The notes: a model not told the origin generated them from the letters alone. DNA of 64,000 bases from Psychrobacillus insolitus (GCF_003254155.1 NZ_QKZI01000006.1:62001-126000); one strand, 5' to 3'. Numbered from the stretch's first letter, positions 33,789 through 43,365 are shown. Translations and numbers: made by a program.

Positions 33789-34184
33789 ATGAATCCACTT
33801 ATTCATGAACTTTTTCAGAAATCACGGTTTTTGTCGAATGAAGTAAACAATACATTAAACCAGCATGGTCTATACGCTTCCCAATGGTCTGTTTTATACT
33901 GCATTCAATTACATGAAGAAATGACATTAACACAAATATGGAAATATTTAAATGTAGAAGCGCCAACGATAACTCGTACCGTTACTCGTCTATCCGAGCT
34001 CGGGTGGGTAGAAATCCACCCTGGAAAAGACCGCCGCGAAAAAAGTGTTAGATTAACTGAACAAGCGTTAAAAGATTTCCCGGCTATTAAAACATCCATG
34101 ATAGAATTCGAAGACCGTATGGTTTCAAGCCTTTCTTCTGAGGAAGAAATTCTATTGATAAAACTTTTACAAAAAATAAAATAA
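33789..34184 (+). CDS. MarR-family transcriptional regulator
   Basis: 131 residues with a MarR winged helix: LYASQWSVLYCIQLHEEMTL, IWKYLNVEAPTITRTVTRLSELGWVE, HPGKDRREKSVRLTEQ (wing with DRR). It begins a two-gene unit with the MFS exporter 13 bases downstream, the usual arrangement for drug-responsive autorepression. Shine-Dalgarno AAAAGGAG. Confidence 0.87.
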   Translation: MNPLIHELFQKSRFLSNEVNNTLNQHGLYASQWSVLYCIQLHEEMTLTQIWKYLNVEAPTITRTVTRLSELGWVEIHPGKDRREKSVRLTEQALKDFPAIKTSMIEFEDRMVSSLSSEEEILLIKLLQKIK

Positions 34185-34197
34185 GGAGCTATGTAGT

Positions 34198-35367
34198 TTG
34201 AAAACGAAAGAACCGATCTGGACAAAACCTTTCATTAGTTTGTTTATAACAAACTTCACCATATTTATTATCTTTTATGGTTTATTATCTGCACTTCCTC
34301 TGTACGCAACAGATATCTTATCTCGCACAGATGAAGAAGCAGGTCTATTAATGACTACATTTTTAATATCGGCGATTATTGTTCGCCCTTTCTCCGGAAA
34401 GATATTGGATATTTTGGGGAAACGGAAAACACTTTGGATTACCCTTTTCCTCTATTTGATATGTACATCTCTTTATTATTTTATCGAACCTTATGAAGCA
34501 TTATTAGTATTACGATTTGCACAAGGTATTTTCTTTAGTATTGTCACAACCGCTTGTGGATCTATGGCTGCGGACAATATCCCAATCTCTAGACGTGGTA
34601 CCGGATTAGGTTACTTTACTATGTCGACAAACTTAGCAGTTGTTGCAGGTCCATTTGTCGCTTTAACGGTTATACAGTATTTCTCCTATGATGCGTTATT
34701 CATTACATTCAGTATTTTACTTACGCTTGGTGCAATTATGTCATTACAAATCCCTGTTGGTACAGCAGTCGTAGTTCCTTTTGCAAAAACTAAAATAACT
34801 TGGAATGATTTATTTGAGAAAAAAGCATTACCGATATCTTTAGTTGCAAGTCTTGTAGCCCTTTCCTATTCTAGTATTCTTTCATATTTATCCATCTACT
34901 CTCAAGAGAAAGATGTCTTACATCTAACTAGTAGCTTTTTCGCCCTATTTGCAACTACTATGCTCCTAACAAGACCATTCACAGGCCGTATTTTTGATGA
35001 AAAAGGTCCAAAATATATTATTATTCCAGGAATGCTTTTGTTTACAATTGGTATTACTTTATTAGCTTTTATGAATTCGCCTTTTACCTTTTTACTTGCA
35101 GGCGCAATTATCGGTTTAGGTTATGGAGCAGTCGTTCCAAGTTTTCAAACCCTTGCAATTCAATCGACTAAACACGAAAGAAGTGGCTATGCTACCGCAA
35201 CATTTTTTACACTATTTGATATAGGTCTTGCATTAGGTTCATATTTCCTTGGACTAATTGCAGTAAAATTTGGTTATCAAAGTTTGTATCTATTTGCTAG
35301 TTCCATACTCGTAATAACTCTTGGTATTTTTATGATTGTACAAAAAAGAAAATCTCGTTTAGCTTAA
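34198..35367 (+). CDS. MFS transporter (YwoG-like)
   Basis: 389 residues, TTG start behind AAGGAGCTATG. Twelve predicted helices. Motif A-like sequence appears between helices 2 and 3 (RPFSGKILDILGKRKTL) and again in the second half (RPFTGRIFDEKGPKYI), and FAQGIFFSIVTTACGSMA in the first half. Probably a proton-driven exporter or small-molecule transporter. Regulated by the upstream MarR. Resembles the MFS protein at 54469-55659 throughout. Confidence 0.85.
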   Translation: MKTKEPIWTKPFISLFITNFTIFIIFYGLLSALPLYATDILSRTDEEAGLLMTTFLISAIIVRPFSGKILDILGKRKTLWITLFLYLICTSLYYFIEPYEALLVLRFAQGIFFSIVTTACGSMAADNIPISRRGTGLGYFTMSTNLAVVAGPFVALTVIQYFSYDALFITFSILLTLGAIMSLQIPVGTAVVVPFAKTKITWNDLFEKKALPISLVASLVALSYSSILSYLSIYSQEKDVLHLTSSFFALFATTMLLTRPFTGRIFDEKGPKYIIIPGMLLFTIGITLLAFMNSPFTFLLAGAIIGLGYGAVVPSFQTLAIQSTKHERSGYATATFFTLFDIGLALGSYFLGLIAVKFGYQSLYLFASSILVITLGIFMIVQKRKSRLA

Positions 35368-35473
35368 TTGCTTAAAGGGATTTTCTTTTTTCTAACTTAT
35401 TGTCCATCTACGTATATATATGCCCTTTATCTGGTGATACTTGAATGGATAAATAATTTAGGAGGTAATTAAA

Positions 35474-36010
35474 ATGAAAAAATTATTTCTAATACCAATA
35501 ATTATTACAATTGGAGCATTAGGTGGATGTAACTTCTCATCTGTAGATGCTGGTTTGAATGAGAAAGTGGAAGTTTCATTAATAAACACAGAAGGAAAAG
35601 AGATAGGACAAGCGACCTTAACGGAAAATCCAAAAGGTGTACACATCCTATTAAAAGCAGAGGGGCTTATGCCAGGTGTAAAAGCAATTCATTTCCACGA
35701 AACAGCTTCTTGTGAAAAACCCGAGTTCACAACAGCAGGGGCTCATGTCAATCCCACCCATAAAGAGCATGGTTTTCAAAATCCAAAAGGATACCATCTA
35801 GGTGATTTGCCTAACATAGAAGTTGATGAAAATGGTAAAGTAGAATTAGAAACAGTATCTCCAGCTGTAGTATTAACTGCAGGAAAAGATAATTCGCTAT
35901 TAGATGCAGATGGTAGTTCCATTATTATTCATGAAAATGCGGATGATTATAAAACCGATCCTTCCGGCAACTCTGGTAAACGAATTGTTTGCGGAGAAAT
36001 TACCAAATAA
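35474..36010 (+). CDS. sodC: Cu/Zn superoxide dismutase lipoprotein
   Basis: 178 residues with a signal peptide and lipobox LGGC (Cys19), so anchored outside the membrane. All metal ligands are present in order: His73 and His75 (IHFHE), His91 (GAHVNP), His99 (KEHG), His108 (GYHLGDLPN), Asp111, His153 (IIIHENADDY), plus catalytic Arg170 and the Cys80-Cys173 disulfide pair. It therefore looks fully active, unlike the ligand-deficient SOD-like YojM of B. subtilis. It dismutates superoxide at the cell surface. Followed 18 bases later by a CAP-domain gene. Strong Shine-Dalgarno AGGAGGT. Confidence 0.92.
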   Translation: MKKLFLIPIIITIGALGGCNFSSVDAGLNEKVEVSLINTEGKEIGQATLTENPKGVHILLKAEGLMPGVKAIHFHETASCEKPEFTTAGAHVNPTHKEHGFQNPKGYHLGDLPNIEVDENGKVELETVSPAVVLTAGKDNSLLDADGSSIIIHENADDYKTDPSGNSGKRIVCGEITK

Positions 36011-36028
36011 TGTAGGGGCTGATTGCAG

Positions 36029-37111
36029 ATGAAAAAGATCATTTGGCTTTTCCTTTTACTCGTTATTCTTTTGTTTTCGAAACCTTTGTGGGAAGACTCT
36101 GCCTCTGAGTATGTTGATCTTACTTTTTTAGCACCAGTGGATGAATGGGTAGACTCGTTAGAGATAGATCAGTATGTAAACGTAGCAAAAGCATACTGGA
36201 TGGAAATAAAAGATGAGCCCACAGTGAAAGTTTCCTCGAGTGAAGAAGTAGTCATTGGGAAAGGTGTCATATTAGATCAAATTTCACTTGGCATGAAAAA
36301 GAGTGAAATAGAGAAAATTCATGGCACAGCTCAGCGTGTAAGTCTAAATGAATATGATTTAGTATGGCATACGTATCATGAAAACTATGAAAACTTTATT
36401 ATGGTTTCCTATGATAGCGATAATAAGGTTAATGCCATGTTTACAAATCAACCAGGAAATTCATCTTTTCTTGGCATCCAAATGGATAGTAATCGAGATG
36501 AAGTGCACACTTCTCTTGGTGAACCTTTAACAAAATTGCGCAAAGGGAATATTGTATATATTCTTCCTGAATCCGGTGAATATGATTTATTTCAAATGGA
36601 TGATAGCTACTTAACAATTTTTTATGATAAACACGAAAACAATAGCGTTACGGGATTGCAAATTATGGAGAAATCTGTAGAAAAAAACCATGAAACAACA
36701 TTTGGTACACCATCTGTTGAGTTAACAAAAGGATTTGAATTACAACTTTTTGACTTAACAAATGCTGCTCGAGTTTTTCGAGGTCTTTCCATCCTTACTT
36801 ATGATGAGGCTGTTAGTAATACAGCTAGAAAACATAGTGAGGATATGGCCATTCACAATTATTTTAACCATGAAAATTTAAATGGAGAATCCCCTTTTGA
36901 TCGACTAGAAAAAGACGGTTTAACCTTTTCATATGCTGGGGAAAATTTAGCCTATGGACAAGCTAGTAGTATTTTTGCGCATGAAGGTTTGATGAATTCT
37001 CTTGGACATCGTGAAAATATATTAAATACAGATTACAACTTTCTGGGAGTTGGTACTGCTTTTAACAAAGAATCCGCACCTTACTATACAGAAAATTTTT
37101 ATGCTAAATAA
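36029..37111 (+). CDS. Secreted CAP-domain protein (YlbC-like)
   Basis: 360 residues from ATG 36029 (an upstream TTG at 36023 sits too close to AGGGG). N-terminal hydrophobic signal (3-18). Residues 75-210 form a CAP-associated domain (ISLGMKKSEIEKIHG, FLGIQMDSNRDEVHTSLGEP), followed by an SCP/PR1-type CAP domain (about 235-360) with LTNAARVFRGLSILTYDEAV, HSEDMAIHNYFNHE and GHRENILNTDYNFLGVG. Same order as B. subtilis YlbC. Role unknown, probably at the cell envelope. Likely cotranscribed with sodC. Confidence 0.87.
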   Translation: MKKIIWLFLLLVILLFSKPLWEDSASEYVDLTFLAPVDEWVDSLEIDQYVNVAKAYWMEIKDEPTVKVSSSEEVVIGKGVILDQISLGMKKSEIEKIHGTAQRVSLNEYDLVWHTYHENYENFIMVSYDSDNKVNAMFTNQPGNSSFLGIQMDSNRDEVHTSLGEPLTKLRKGNIVYILPESGEYDLFQMDDSYLTIFYDKHENNSVTGLQIMEKSVEKNHETTFGTPSVELTKGFELQLFDLTNAARVFRGLSILTYDEAVSNTARKHSEDMAIHNYFNHENLNGESPFDRLEKDGLTFSYAGENLAYGQASSIFAHEGLMNSLGHRENILNTDYNFLGVGTAFNKESAPYYTENFYAK

Positions 37112-37116
37112 TGAAA

Positions 37117-37250
37117 AGAGCAAGCGGCTTTTTTTTCACATGAACGTTTTTGGTTCGCTTTGAACGAAACTTATTGTAACAGGATAAACGTTAAAAATAG
37201 TAGAGGAGCTTAAGAAAATGACTGCGTCACTTTCTTAAGCTCCTGTTTTT
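37117..37250. repeat. Repeat R4 copy 2, carrying a terminator
   Basis: TTTGGTTCGCTTTGAACGAAACTTATTGTAACAGGATAAACG parallels 8970-9012, and is again followed by a long hairpin. Starts 6 bases after the CAP-gene stop. Confidence 0.7.
37204..37250 (+). terminator. Terminator inside R4 copy 2
   Basis: Stem AGGAGCTTAAGAAA / TTTCTTAAGCTCCT followed by GTTTTTC. Confidence 0.85.
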
Positions 37251-37346
37251 CTTTTAAGTTAAAGTGTAAGTCTTGCGTACTGTCCAAAGTAATCTAGAAA
37301 AAGTCGTAAAAACTGCGTTAGAAGTCGAGGCAATTCTTCTACTTTC

Positions 37347-38015
37347 TTATTTGAAGTGCTTTAATGCTTCTCGCCTACTTAACGGAGCAAGCTTTGTTTT
37401 TTCTACAAATTTCCACACAGCTTCGGGTCTTGTTTTGGCATATTCTCTTAATACCCATCCAATCGCTTTTTGAATGAAAAATTCTTTTGAAGCTAAATGA
37501 CGCTCTAATGTTGCAAAGAGAAGTGCTTCATTCATATTTTCCTTGTATTTCAATTGGTGTAAAATAGAAGCTCGGTTAGTCCACATATTCGAGGAAGTTG
37601 CCCAGTCTTTCATGAAATCTTCTCCCGCTTCTCTATCTAACATCACAATATTCCCCACAATGGTAGGTGCAATAGAATCTACACTATCCCACCAAGATTT
37701 GGTTTGGATTAGCTTTAGACAAAAATTTAGGTCTTTCGCTGTTAATTGTTTTTTAAATTTCCCTAATAATTCAATTGCTACATAATGATATTCACGTTCT
37801 TCGAGCTGAAACAAACTCCATACTTCTTCATGCAAATCATCATATGAAGGGAGTTCATTCTCTTTTACAAGCTGTCGAAAAATAGCCCTACGTTCGGGAG
37901 TTCTAATCCCTAAAAAAGGAAAGTGGTTTTTCATATACTTAGCCATAGGCAGGGCATTTTTTTCATTTCGATGTGGTTCAAAATAGCTTTTTACAAGTTC
38001 AGTTGACCATTCCAT
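37347..38015 (-). CDS. AlkD-type DNA alkylation repair protein
   Basis: 222 residues, all helical (HEAT-like repeats). MAKYMKNHFPFLGIRTPERRA and SWWDSVDSIAPTIVGN are typical of the AlkD/AlkC DNA glycosylase family, with the active-site Trp-Asp pair in the second. It removes 3-methyl- or 7-methylpurines without base flipping in known members. Starts 13 bases after the nitroreductase stop and shares its operon. Shine-Dalgarno AAAGGTGAG. Confidence 0.87.
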   Translation of the reverse strand: MEWSTELVKSYFEPHRNEKNALPMAKYMKNHFPFLGIRTPERRAIFRQLVKENELPSYDDLHEEVWSLFQLEEREYHYVAIELLGKFKKQLTAKDLNFCLKLIQTKSWWDSVDSIAPTIVGNIVMLDREAGEDFMKDWATSSNMWTNRASILHQLKYKENMNEALLFATLERHLASKEFFIQKAIGWVLREYAKTRPEAVWKFVEKTKLAPLSRREALKHFK

Positions 38016-38028
38016 TTAACACTCACCT

Positions 38029-38760
38029 TTATTTAAAATGAAATCCTTTACTTGCTAAAAACTCAGCCATATGAGGGCGACCTGGATTTTCCAAGTAATC
38101 TGCCATCTGTTTTGTCCAAGTTGCAACCTTTTGGTTAGAACCTCGACTTGCGTAATAAGCTTCCATTGTTTGATCATATTCTTTTAGAATTTCTTCATAT
38201 TTAGAAGAATCATATGCGTTTTCGTGCAATATTGCAGCTACCGGAAGACGAGGTTTCACTTCATTTTGCCTAGCTGGCACACCTAAAGTAATTGCAAACA
38301 AAGGAAATACACCTTCAGGTAGGGCAAATAATTGACTGATGGCTGTTGGATCATTCCTTACTCCACCAATGTAACAAATTCCGAATCCCTTTGATTCTGC
38401 GGCAGTAACAAGATTTTGGGCAAACAAAGCCACATCTACTGTTCCTACCAATACATTTTCTGTCGTATCAATTTCTATTTCCGTCCCATGTAACTTACCA
38501 GCTGACTGAAGACGATTAAAATCAGCGCAAAGTAAAAAAGCTGCTCCCGCTGTTTCAAATTGCTTTGGATTACGAGATAATCGGCCTAGCTCTTCTTTTT
38601 TAGTTTCATCCGTTACCCAAATAACGCTATAAGCTTGGACAAAGTGAGAACTTGCTGCATGTTGAGCTGTCTCGATTAATTCATAAACTTCCTCTTTAGA
38701 TAATATATAGTCCGTGTATTTCCGAACAGATGCATGGGAATTTAATAATTTTTGTACCAT
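38029..38760 (-). CDS. nfrA: NfrA-type NADPH flavin oxidoreductase/nitroreductase
   Basis: 243 residues. FMN-binding nitroreductase fold: SHASVRKYTD, SSHFVQAYSVIWVTD and GFGICYIGGVRNDPTAI match the B. subtilis NfrA1 pattern, along with the KPRLPVAAILHENAYD block and C-terminal cap helix. It reduces flavin, nitroaromatics or H2O2 using NADPH. Precedes the alkD-like gene, suggesting a stress or xenobiotic-repair operon. Confidence 0.87.
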   Translation of the reverse strand: MVQKLLNSHASVRKYTDYILSKEEVYELIETAQHAASSHFVQAYSVIWVTDETKKEELGRLSRNPKQFETAGAAFLLCADFNRLQSAGKLHGTEIEIDTTENVLVGTVDVALFAQNLVTAAESKGFGICYIGGVRNDPTAISQLFALPEGVFPLFAITLGVPARQNEVKPRLPVAAILHENAYDSSKYEEILKEYDQTMEAYYASRGSNQKVATWTKQMADYLENPGRPHMAEFLASKGFHFK

Positions 38761-38829
38761 TAAAAAAACCTCATTTCATTGTTTAAATCTATGTATAGTA
38801 TAACGGAATCTTTTGAAGAAATGAAAAAT

Positions 38830-38870
38830 AAAGAACGAGAAAGTATTAGCTCTATACTTTCTCGTTCTTT
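38830..38870. terminator. Terminator after the ALDH-DUF779 operon
   Basis: Stem AAAGAACGAGAAAGTAT / ATACTTTCTCGTTCTTT, loop TAGCTCT. Confidence 0.85.
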
Positions 38871-38872
38871 GA

Positions 38873-39229
38873 TTAACTCTGCAGTTGTGTATTTTCTTCA
38901 CTTGTAAATGCACGAGACCTTGTCAGAAAACGTTTCCCTTCAACTCCCTCAAGGGAAAACATACCTCCACGACCATCCACTACATCAATGATTAATTGTG
39001 TATGCTTCCAATAATCAAACTGGCTTTTATGCATATAAAATGGGACATGCCCAATTTTACCTAAGAGAACATCTTGGTCTCCTACGATTAAGTCTCCATC
39101 TGGGTAACACATTGGAGAAGAACCATCGCAGCATCCCCCTGATTGATGAAACATAAGAGGTCCATGCTTACTTTTTAATAATTCAATGAGCTCTAGTGCA
39201 GCGTCTGTAGCAATTACGCGTTCAACCAT
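38873..39229 (-). CDS. DUF779 protein associated with aldehyde dehydrogenase
   Basis: 118 residues. FHQSGGCCDGSSPMCYPDGD (about 27-46) is the hallmark of DUF779, with three Cys likely to bind metal or serve redox. The protein family is regularly encoded next to AldA/ExaC-type aldehyde dehydrogenases; here it follows such a gene by 20 bases. No biochemical role is established that I know of. Confidence 0.87.
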   Translation of the reverse strand: MVERVIATDAALELIELLKSKHGPLMFHQSGGCCDGSSPMCYPDGDLIVGDQDVLLGKIGHVPFYMHKSQFDYWKHTQLIIDVVDGRGGMFSLEGVEGKRFLTRSRAFTSEENTQLQS

Positions 39230-39249
39230 CTACACTCACCCTTTCTAGA

Positions 39250-40770
39250 TCAAAAGAATCCTTGTTTGTTTTCACTGTAACTTACAAGAAGGTTTTTCGT
39301 TTGTTGGTAGTGATTAAGCATCATCAAATGATTTTCACGACCAATACCAGACATTTTGTATCCTCCAAATGCAGCATGTGCTGGATATTGATGATAACAG
39401 TTTGTCCATACACGACCCGCTTGAATTTTACGTCCGAAACGATATGCAGTATTCATATCCCGAGTCCAAATACCAGACCCTAAACCATACAATGTATCAT
39501 TCGCAATTTCCAATGCTTCTTCTTTCGTTTTGAACGTCGTTACCGATACCACTGGACCAAAAATTTCTTCTTGGAAAATACGCATTTTGTTATTACCTTT
39601 GAATACTGTTGGTTTAATGTAGTAGCCATCTGCTAGTTCTCCATCTAACTTGTTTTGTTCTCCACCAATTAAACATTCTGCGCCTTCTTGCTTACCTATA
39701 TCTAAATAAGATAAGATTTTTTCCATTTGTTCATTAGAAGCTTGTGCGCCCATCATCACAGACGGATCTAAGGGGTTCCCTACTTTAATCGCTTCTACAC
39801 GTGCAAGTACTCGCTCAATAAATTTGTCATAGATAGACTCTTGAATGAGAACACGTGACGGACATGTACATACTTCTCCTTGGTTCAATGCAAACATGAC
39901 AAATCCTTCTACCGCTTTATCTAAAAATGCATCATCTTCATCCATAATATCTTCAAAGAAAATATTGGGTGATTTTCCTCCAAGTTCTAATGTCACCGGG
40001 ATCAAATTTTGAGAAGCATATTGCATGATTAAACGGCCAGTTGTTGTTTCACCAGTAAATGCAATTTTACTAATCCGAGGTGACGAAGCTAAAGGTTTTC
40101 CCGCTTCCAAGCCAAAACCATTTACAATATTCAACACTCCAGGAGGCAATAAATCTCCAATTAACTCTGCTAATACTAAGATTGACGCTGGTGTTTGTTC
40201 AGCAGGCTTCAAGACAACACAGTTTCCTGCAGCAAGTGCTGGTGCAAGCTTCCAAACAGCCATTAAAATTGGGAAATTCCAAGGGATGATTTGCCCAACA
40301 ACTCCTAGTGGCTCATGGAAATGATATGCAACGGTATCGTTATCAATTTGACTTAATCCACCTTCTTGTGCACGAATTGCACCTGCAAAATAGCGGAAAT
40401 GATCAATAGCAAGTGGAATATCGGCATTTAATGTTTCCCGAACTGCTTTTCCGTTGTCCCATGTTTCTGCTACTGCTATTAGTTCTAAATTTTCTTCTAT
40501 TCTATTCGCAATTTTATTTAATATATTCGCTCTTTCGGCAACAGAAGTTAAGCCCCATGCATCTTTTGCCGCATGTGCCGCATCCAAAGCTAGCTCAATA
40601 TCTTCTGCAGTAGAACGAGCTACTTGTGTAAATACTTTTCCTGTAATTGGTGTAATGTTATCAAAATATTGTCCTTTTACTGGGGGTTTCCACTCGCCGT
40701 TAATATAATTTTCATACTTGTCCTTAAAAGAAACCTTTGAGCCTTCTGTATTCGGAAATGCATAAACCAT
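39250..40770 (-). CDS. NAD-dependent aldehyde dehydrogenase (AldA/ExaC type)
   Basis: 506 residues from ATG 40770, 8 bases after GGGGAGGA; the extended frame to 40788 starts in the ribosome site. Catalytic Cys lies in [11 protein letters not shown], the general-base Glu in LELGGKSPN, and the cofactor loop in [12 protein letters not shown]-terminal [19 protein letters not shown] is typical. Oxidises acetaldehyde or other aldehydes. A cre box at 40849-40862 suggests CcpA control. Confidence 0.92.
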   Translation of the reverse strand: MVYAFPNTEGSKVSFKDKYENYINGEWKPPVKGQYFDNITPITGKVFTQVARSTAEDIELALDAAHAAKDAWGLTSVAERANILNKIANRIEENLELIAVAETWDNGKAVRETLNADIPLAIDHFRYFAGAIRAQEGGLSQIDNDTVAYHFHEPLGVVGQIIPWNFPILMAVWKLAPALAAGNCVVLKPAEQTPASILVLAELIGDLLPPGVLNIVNGFGLEAGKPLASSPRISKIAFTGETTTGRLIMQYASQNLIPVTLELGGKSPNIFFEDIMDEDDAFLDKAVEGFVMFALNQGEVCTCPSRVLIQESIYDKFIERVLARVEAIKVGNPLDPSVMMGAQASNEQMEKILSYLDIGKQEGAECLIGGEQNKLDGELADGYYIKPTVFKGNNKMRIFQEEIFGPVVSVTTFKTKEEALEIANDTLYGLGSGIWTRDMNTAYRFGRKIQAGRVWTNCYHQYPAHAAFGGYKMSGIGRENHLMMLNHYQQTKNLLVSYSENKQGFF

Positions 40771-40848
40771 TCTGAAATTCCTCCCCATGGATCTATTTGT
40801 ATGTTGAAACTAAAAAGCATTACTACCCATTCTTGTTTTAATCTAAGA

Positions 40849-40862
40849 TGTAAACGTTTCCA
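40849..40862 (-). promoter_or_regulatory. cre (CcpA) site upstream of aldehyde dehydrogenase
   Basis: Minus strand TGGAAACGTTTACA fits TGNAANCGNTNNCA perfectly and is itself a near palindrome. It is 79-92 bases upstream of the start codon. Confidence 0.7.
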
Positions 40863-41007
40863 AAACTATTTAAATAAAAATAGCTTTATAAACTCATTTT
40901 GTCAGAAGATGCAGATTATTTCAACTAACATGACTATTGAATTTGAGTTCATTATAAAAAAATGACCCAGTTGCAACTAAGTTGCCTCTGAGCCATCATT
41001 CAATGCC

Positions 41008-42057
41008 TTATTTACTTGTTTCTCTTCTTACAACTGGAGCTACTTCAATAGCAAGCATCTCCACTACTTTTGCAATACTATTATAAGATTGTCCGCCAAT
41101 ATCAACTTGCGCAATAAATCGTTCATGTCCATAGAGTTCATGTTGATATAGAATTTTTTCAATAATTTGTTGTGGACTTCCGACGAATAGAGCAGTTTCT
41201 GGACGTGCCATTTGTTCAAAGTCCGCACGAGATATATTTGTATTCATCCCTCTTTGTTTATTCACGTAAGACCAGTAGTTAGTGTAATAAGGATAAAACT
41301 CATCTTTTGCTTGCTGAGTTTCTTTTGAGATGTATGTGTGACCCGTGACACTAACACGTAAGCTTTCTCGAGCATGACCTGCTTCCAATCCAGCCTGGTA
41401 ATACAAATCTACAAGTGGTTTAAACCGCATTGGATCACCACCAAGAATAGCAAGTGCAATTCCTGTACCAAGTCTCCCTGCTCTAATAGCACTTTCCGGA
41501 GTACCACCTACCCCAATCCAAATAGGTAGTTTTTCTTGGGTGGGCCTTGGAGCAATCATTGCATCTTTTAAGGAAGAACGGAATTGGCCTTCCCATGTTA
41601 CAACTTCTTCTTCATTTAACTGTTGAAGTAATTTAATATTCTCTTCAAATAGTGCATCATAATCATTTAAGTTGTATCCGAAAAGTGGAAAAGACTCTAC
41701 GAAAGCACCTCTACCTGCAATAATCTCTGCTCTTCCATTAGATATTACATCCAAAGTAGCAAAATCTTCAAATACACGTACAGGATCATGTGTACTTAGA
41801 ACAGTTGTTGCACTTGTCAATTTAATTTGTTTTGTTGCTTGTGCGATAGCCGAAAGAACGACTGCCGGAGATGAAACTGTATAATCTAATCGGTGATGTT
41901 CTCCAACCCCGAAAATATCAAGACCTGATTCATCTGCTAGCTTTCCAAGTTCAATTACTTCATGCATGCGCTGCTTTGCACTAATAGTTTTTCCTGTAGT
42001 GGGATCCATTCCTATGTCTCCAAATGTATAAACCCCTATTTCCATTCCTTTACCCAT
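41008..42057 (-). CDS. LLM-class (luciferase-like) flavin-dependent oxidoreductase
   Basis: 349 residues with a TIM-barrel luciferase-like fold. FGVGEHHRLDYTVSSPAVVLSA (about 49-70), TTVLSTHDPVRVFEDFATLD and GRGAFVESFPLFG are typical. It uses reduced flavin or F420; the substrate is unknown. Its ATG comes 3 bases after the stop of the YwnB-like gene, whose end carries the AGGAGAA site. Third gene of an Rrf2-YwnB-LLM run. Confidence 0.85.
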   Translation of the reverse strand: MGKGMEIGVYTFGDIGMDPTTGKTISAKQRMHEVIELGKLADESGLDIFGVGEHHRLDYTVSSPAVVLSAIAQATKQIKLTSATTVLSTHDPVRVFEDFATLDVISNGRAEIIAGRGAFVESFPLFGYNLNDYDALFEENIKLLQQLNEEEVVTWEGQFRSSLKDAMIAPRPTQEKLPIWIGVGGTPESAIRAGRLGTGIALAILGGDPMRFKPLVDLYYQAGLEAGHARESLRVSVTGHTYISKETQQAKDEFYPYYTNYWSYVNKQRGMNTNISRADFEQMARPETALFVGSPQQIIEKILYQHELYGHERFIAQVDIGGQSYNSIAKVVEMLAIEVAPVVRRETSK

Positions 42058-42060
42058 GAC

Positions 42061-42699
42061 TTATTCTCCTTCTGATACGACAGTAAAACGTTCGTTTACA
42101 TGTTTTGGATTCTCAATTTCATCTACTACTGCAATTGCGTAATCGGCATAACTTACATAGCTATCACCTTTTGCATTTAAAATTAAATTATCCTTGCCTA
42201 ATTGGTAAGATCCTGTTCGTTTACCTTCTGGATCAAAATGACCAGCAGGACTAACAAATGTCCATTTAATATCCGATGTTTCTTGTAATTCTTTTAAGTT
42301 TCTACCTTGACCATTTGCTGTTGGTTTAAACATGTCTGGAAAATCAGGTGTATCGATTACACGAATTGTTTTAGCTTCATCTACAAATAGACTTCCTGCA
42401 CCACCTACAACAATTGCCCTTGTATCCGTTCCTTTAAGTGCTTCAATTAAAGCGTGCCCTGCATCCACATGTGCCTGCTCTTCACCAAGAGGAGCACCAA
42501 AAGCATTTACGACTACGTCAAACTGTAATACATCATCTGATGTAAGATTGAATATACTTTTTTCTAAGATCTTCACGTCTTGAGCATTCACTTTCGCAGC
42601 ATTTCTTACAATTGCTGTTACTTCGTGACCTCTTACTTTTGCTTCTTCAAGTATGAAACTTCCTGCTTTTCCTGTTGCTCCGATTACACCGATTTTCAT
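42061..42699 (-). CDS. NAD(P)H-binding oxidoreductase, YwnB-like
   Basis: 212 residues, atypical short-chain dehydrogenase fold. MKIGVIGATGKAGSFILEEA (1-20) is the nucleotide-binding turn; VVVNAFGAP and IVVGGAGSLFVDE follow. Family members are putative NADH-flavin reductases. In B. subtilis ywnB also lies next to the Rrf2 regulator ywnA, as here. A 23-base palindrome (42733-42755) lies 34-56 bases upstream, the likely operator. Confidence 0.85.
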   Translation of the reverse strand: MKIGVIGATGKAGSFILEEAKVRGHEVTAIVRNAAKVNAQDVKILEKSIFNLTSDDVLQFDVVVNAFGAPLGEEQAHVDAGHALIEALKGTDTRAIVVGGAGSLFVDEAKTIRVIDTPDFPDMFKPTANGQGRNLKELQETSDIKWTFVSPAGHFDPEGKRTGSYQLGKDNLILNAKGDSYVSYADYAIAVVDEIENPKHVNERFTVVSEGE

Positions 42700-42732
42700 T
42701 ATGATTTCCTCCTATTATTTTCATATTAATCC

Positions 42733-42755
42733 GTTGTAATCAACTAAGTTACAAC
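42733..42755 (-). promoter_or_regulatory. Candidate Rrf2 operator upstream of the YwnB-like gene
   Basis: GTTGTAA and TTACAAC are perfect inverted arms with a 9-base spacer. The same geometry occurs upstream of the Rrf2 gene itself (43224-43246). Confidence 0.65.
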
Positions 42756-42779
42756 TATGTCAAAAAAATTGAATAGACT

Positions 42780-43208
42780 TTATCCAATTCTTTGATTTAA
42801 TACTTTTACTAACTCTTCCATCGTGACTTCCTTCAGAATTGCTTCCATCGCATCCTGTGCACGTAACAAAATTAACTCAAGTACTCCTTGAATATTAGCG
42901 CCTACTGGACAATTAGGATTAGGATTTTCATGCATTTGAAAAAGCTCTCCCTCATCCATCACCTCAACAGCACGATACACGTCTAAAAGTGTAATCTCTT
43001 GTAGGGGCTTTTCCAGTGAAGCTCCTCCCAGTCCGCGACGAATGGAAATGAATCCCGCTTGTTTCAGCTTACCCATTATTCGACGTATTACTACTGGATT
43101 TGTATTAACACTTTCAGCAATCCATTCAGACGTACAAACAACACCACGTTCAATTGTTACGAGAGAAAGTATATGAACAGCTATAGTAAAACGACTACTA
43201 ATTTTCAT
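42780..43208 (-). CDS. Rrf2-family transcriptional regulator, YwnA-like
   Basis: 142 residues from ATG 43208 (AAAGGATGG upstream). Winged helix with SSRFTIAVHILSLV, VNTNPVVIRRIMGKLKQAGFI and RRGLGGASLEKP. The C-terminal half holds only one Cys (NPNCPVGANIQ), so it lacks the three-Cys Fe-S site of IscR/NsrR. Probably controls itself and the downstream YwnB/LLM genes; matching palindromes precede both. Confidence 0.87.
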   Translation of the reverse strand: MKISSRFTIAVHILSLVTIERGVVCTSEWIAESVNTNPVVIRRIMGKLKQAGFISIRRGLGGASLEKPLQEITLLDVYRAVEVMDEGELFQMHENPNPNCPVGANIQGVLELILLRAQDAMEAILKEVTMEELVKVLNQRIG

Positions 43209-43223
43209 ATAATCCATCCTTTC

Positions 43224-43246
43224 GTTGTAACCATCGTAATTACATC
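43224..43246 (-). promoter_or_regulatory. Candidate Rrf2 operator upstream of its own gene
   Basis: GTTGTAA and TTACATC with a 9-base spacer: the same site as at 42733-42755 with one arm slightly degenerate. Confidence 0.55.
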
Positions 43247-43365
43247 TATGCTTTTTGTCAATAAAATTAACTTAAATTTCGAATACGTGCTATTTCCCCT
43301 TTAAATAAATTAAATTTTCCTATAAAATATAGGAATAGCTTTTAAAAGATAAGAGGAGATTTTTA

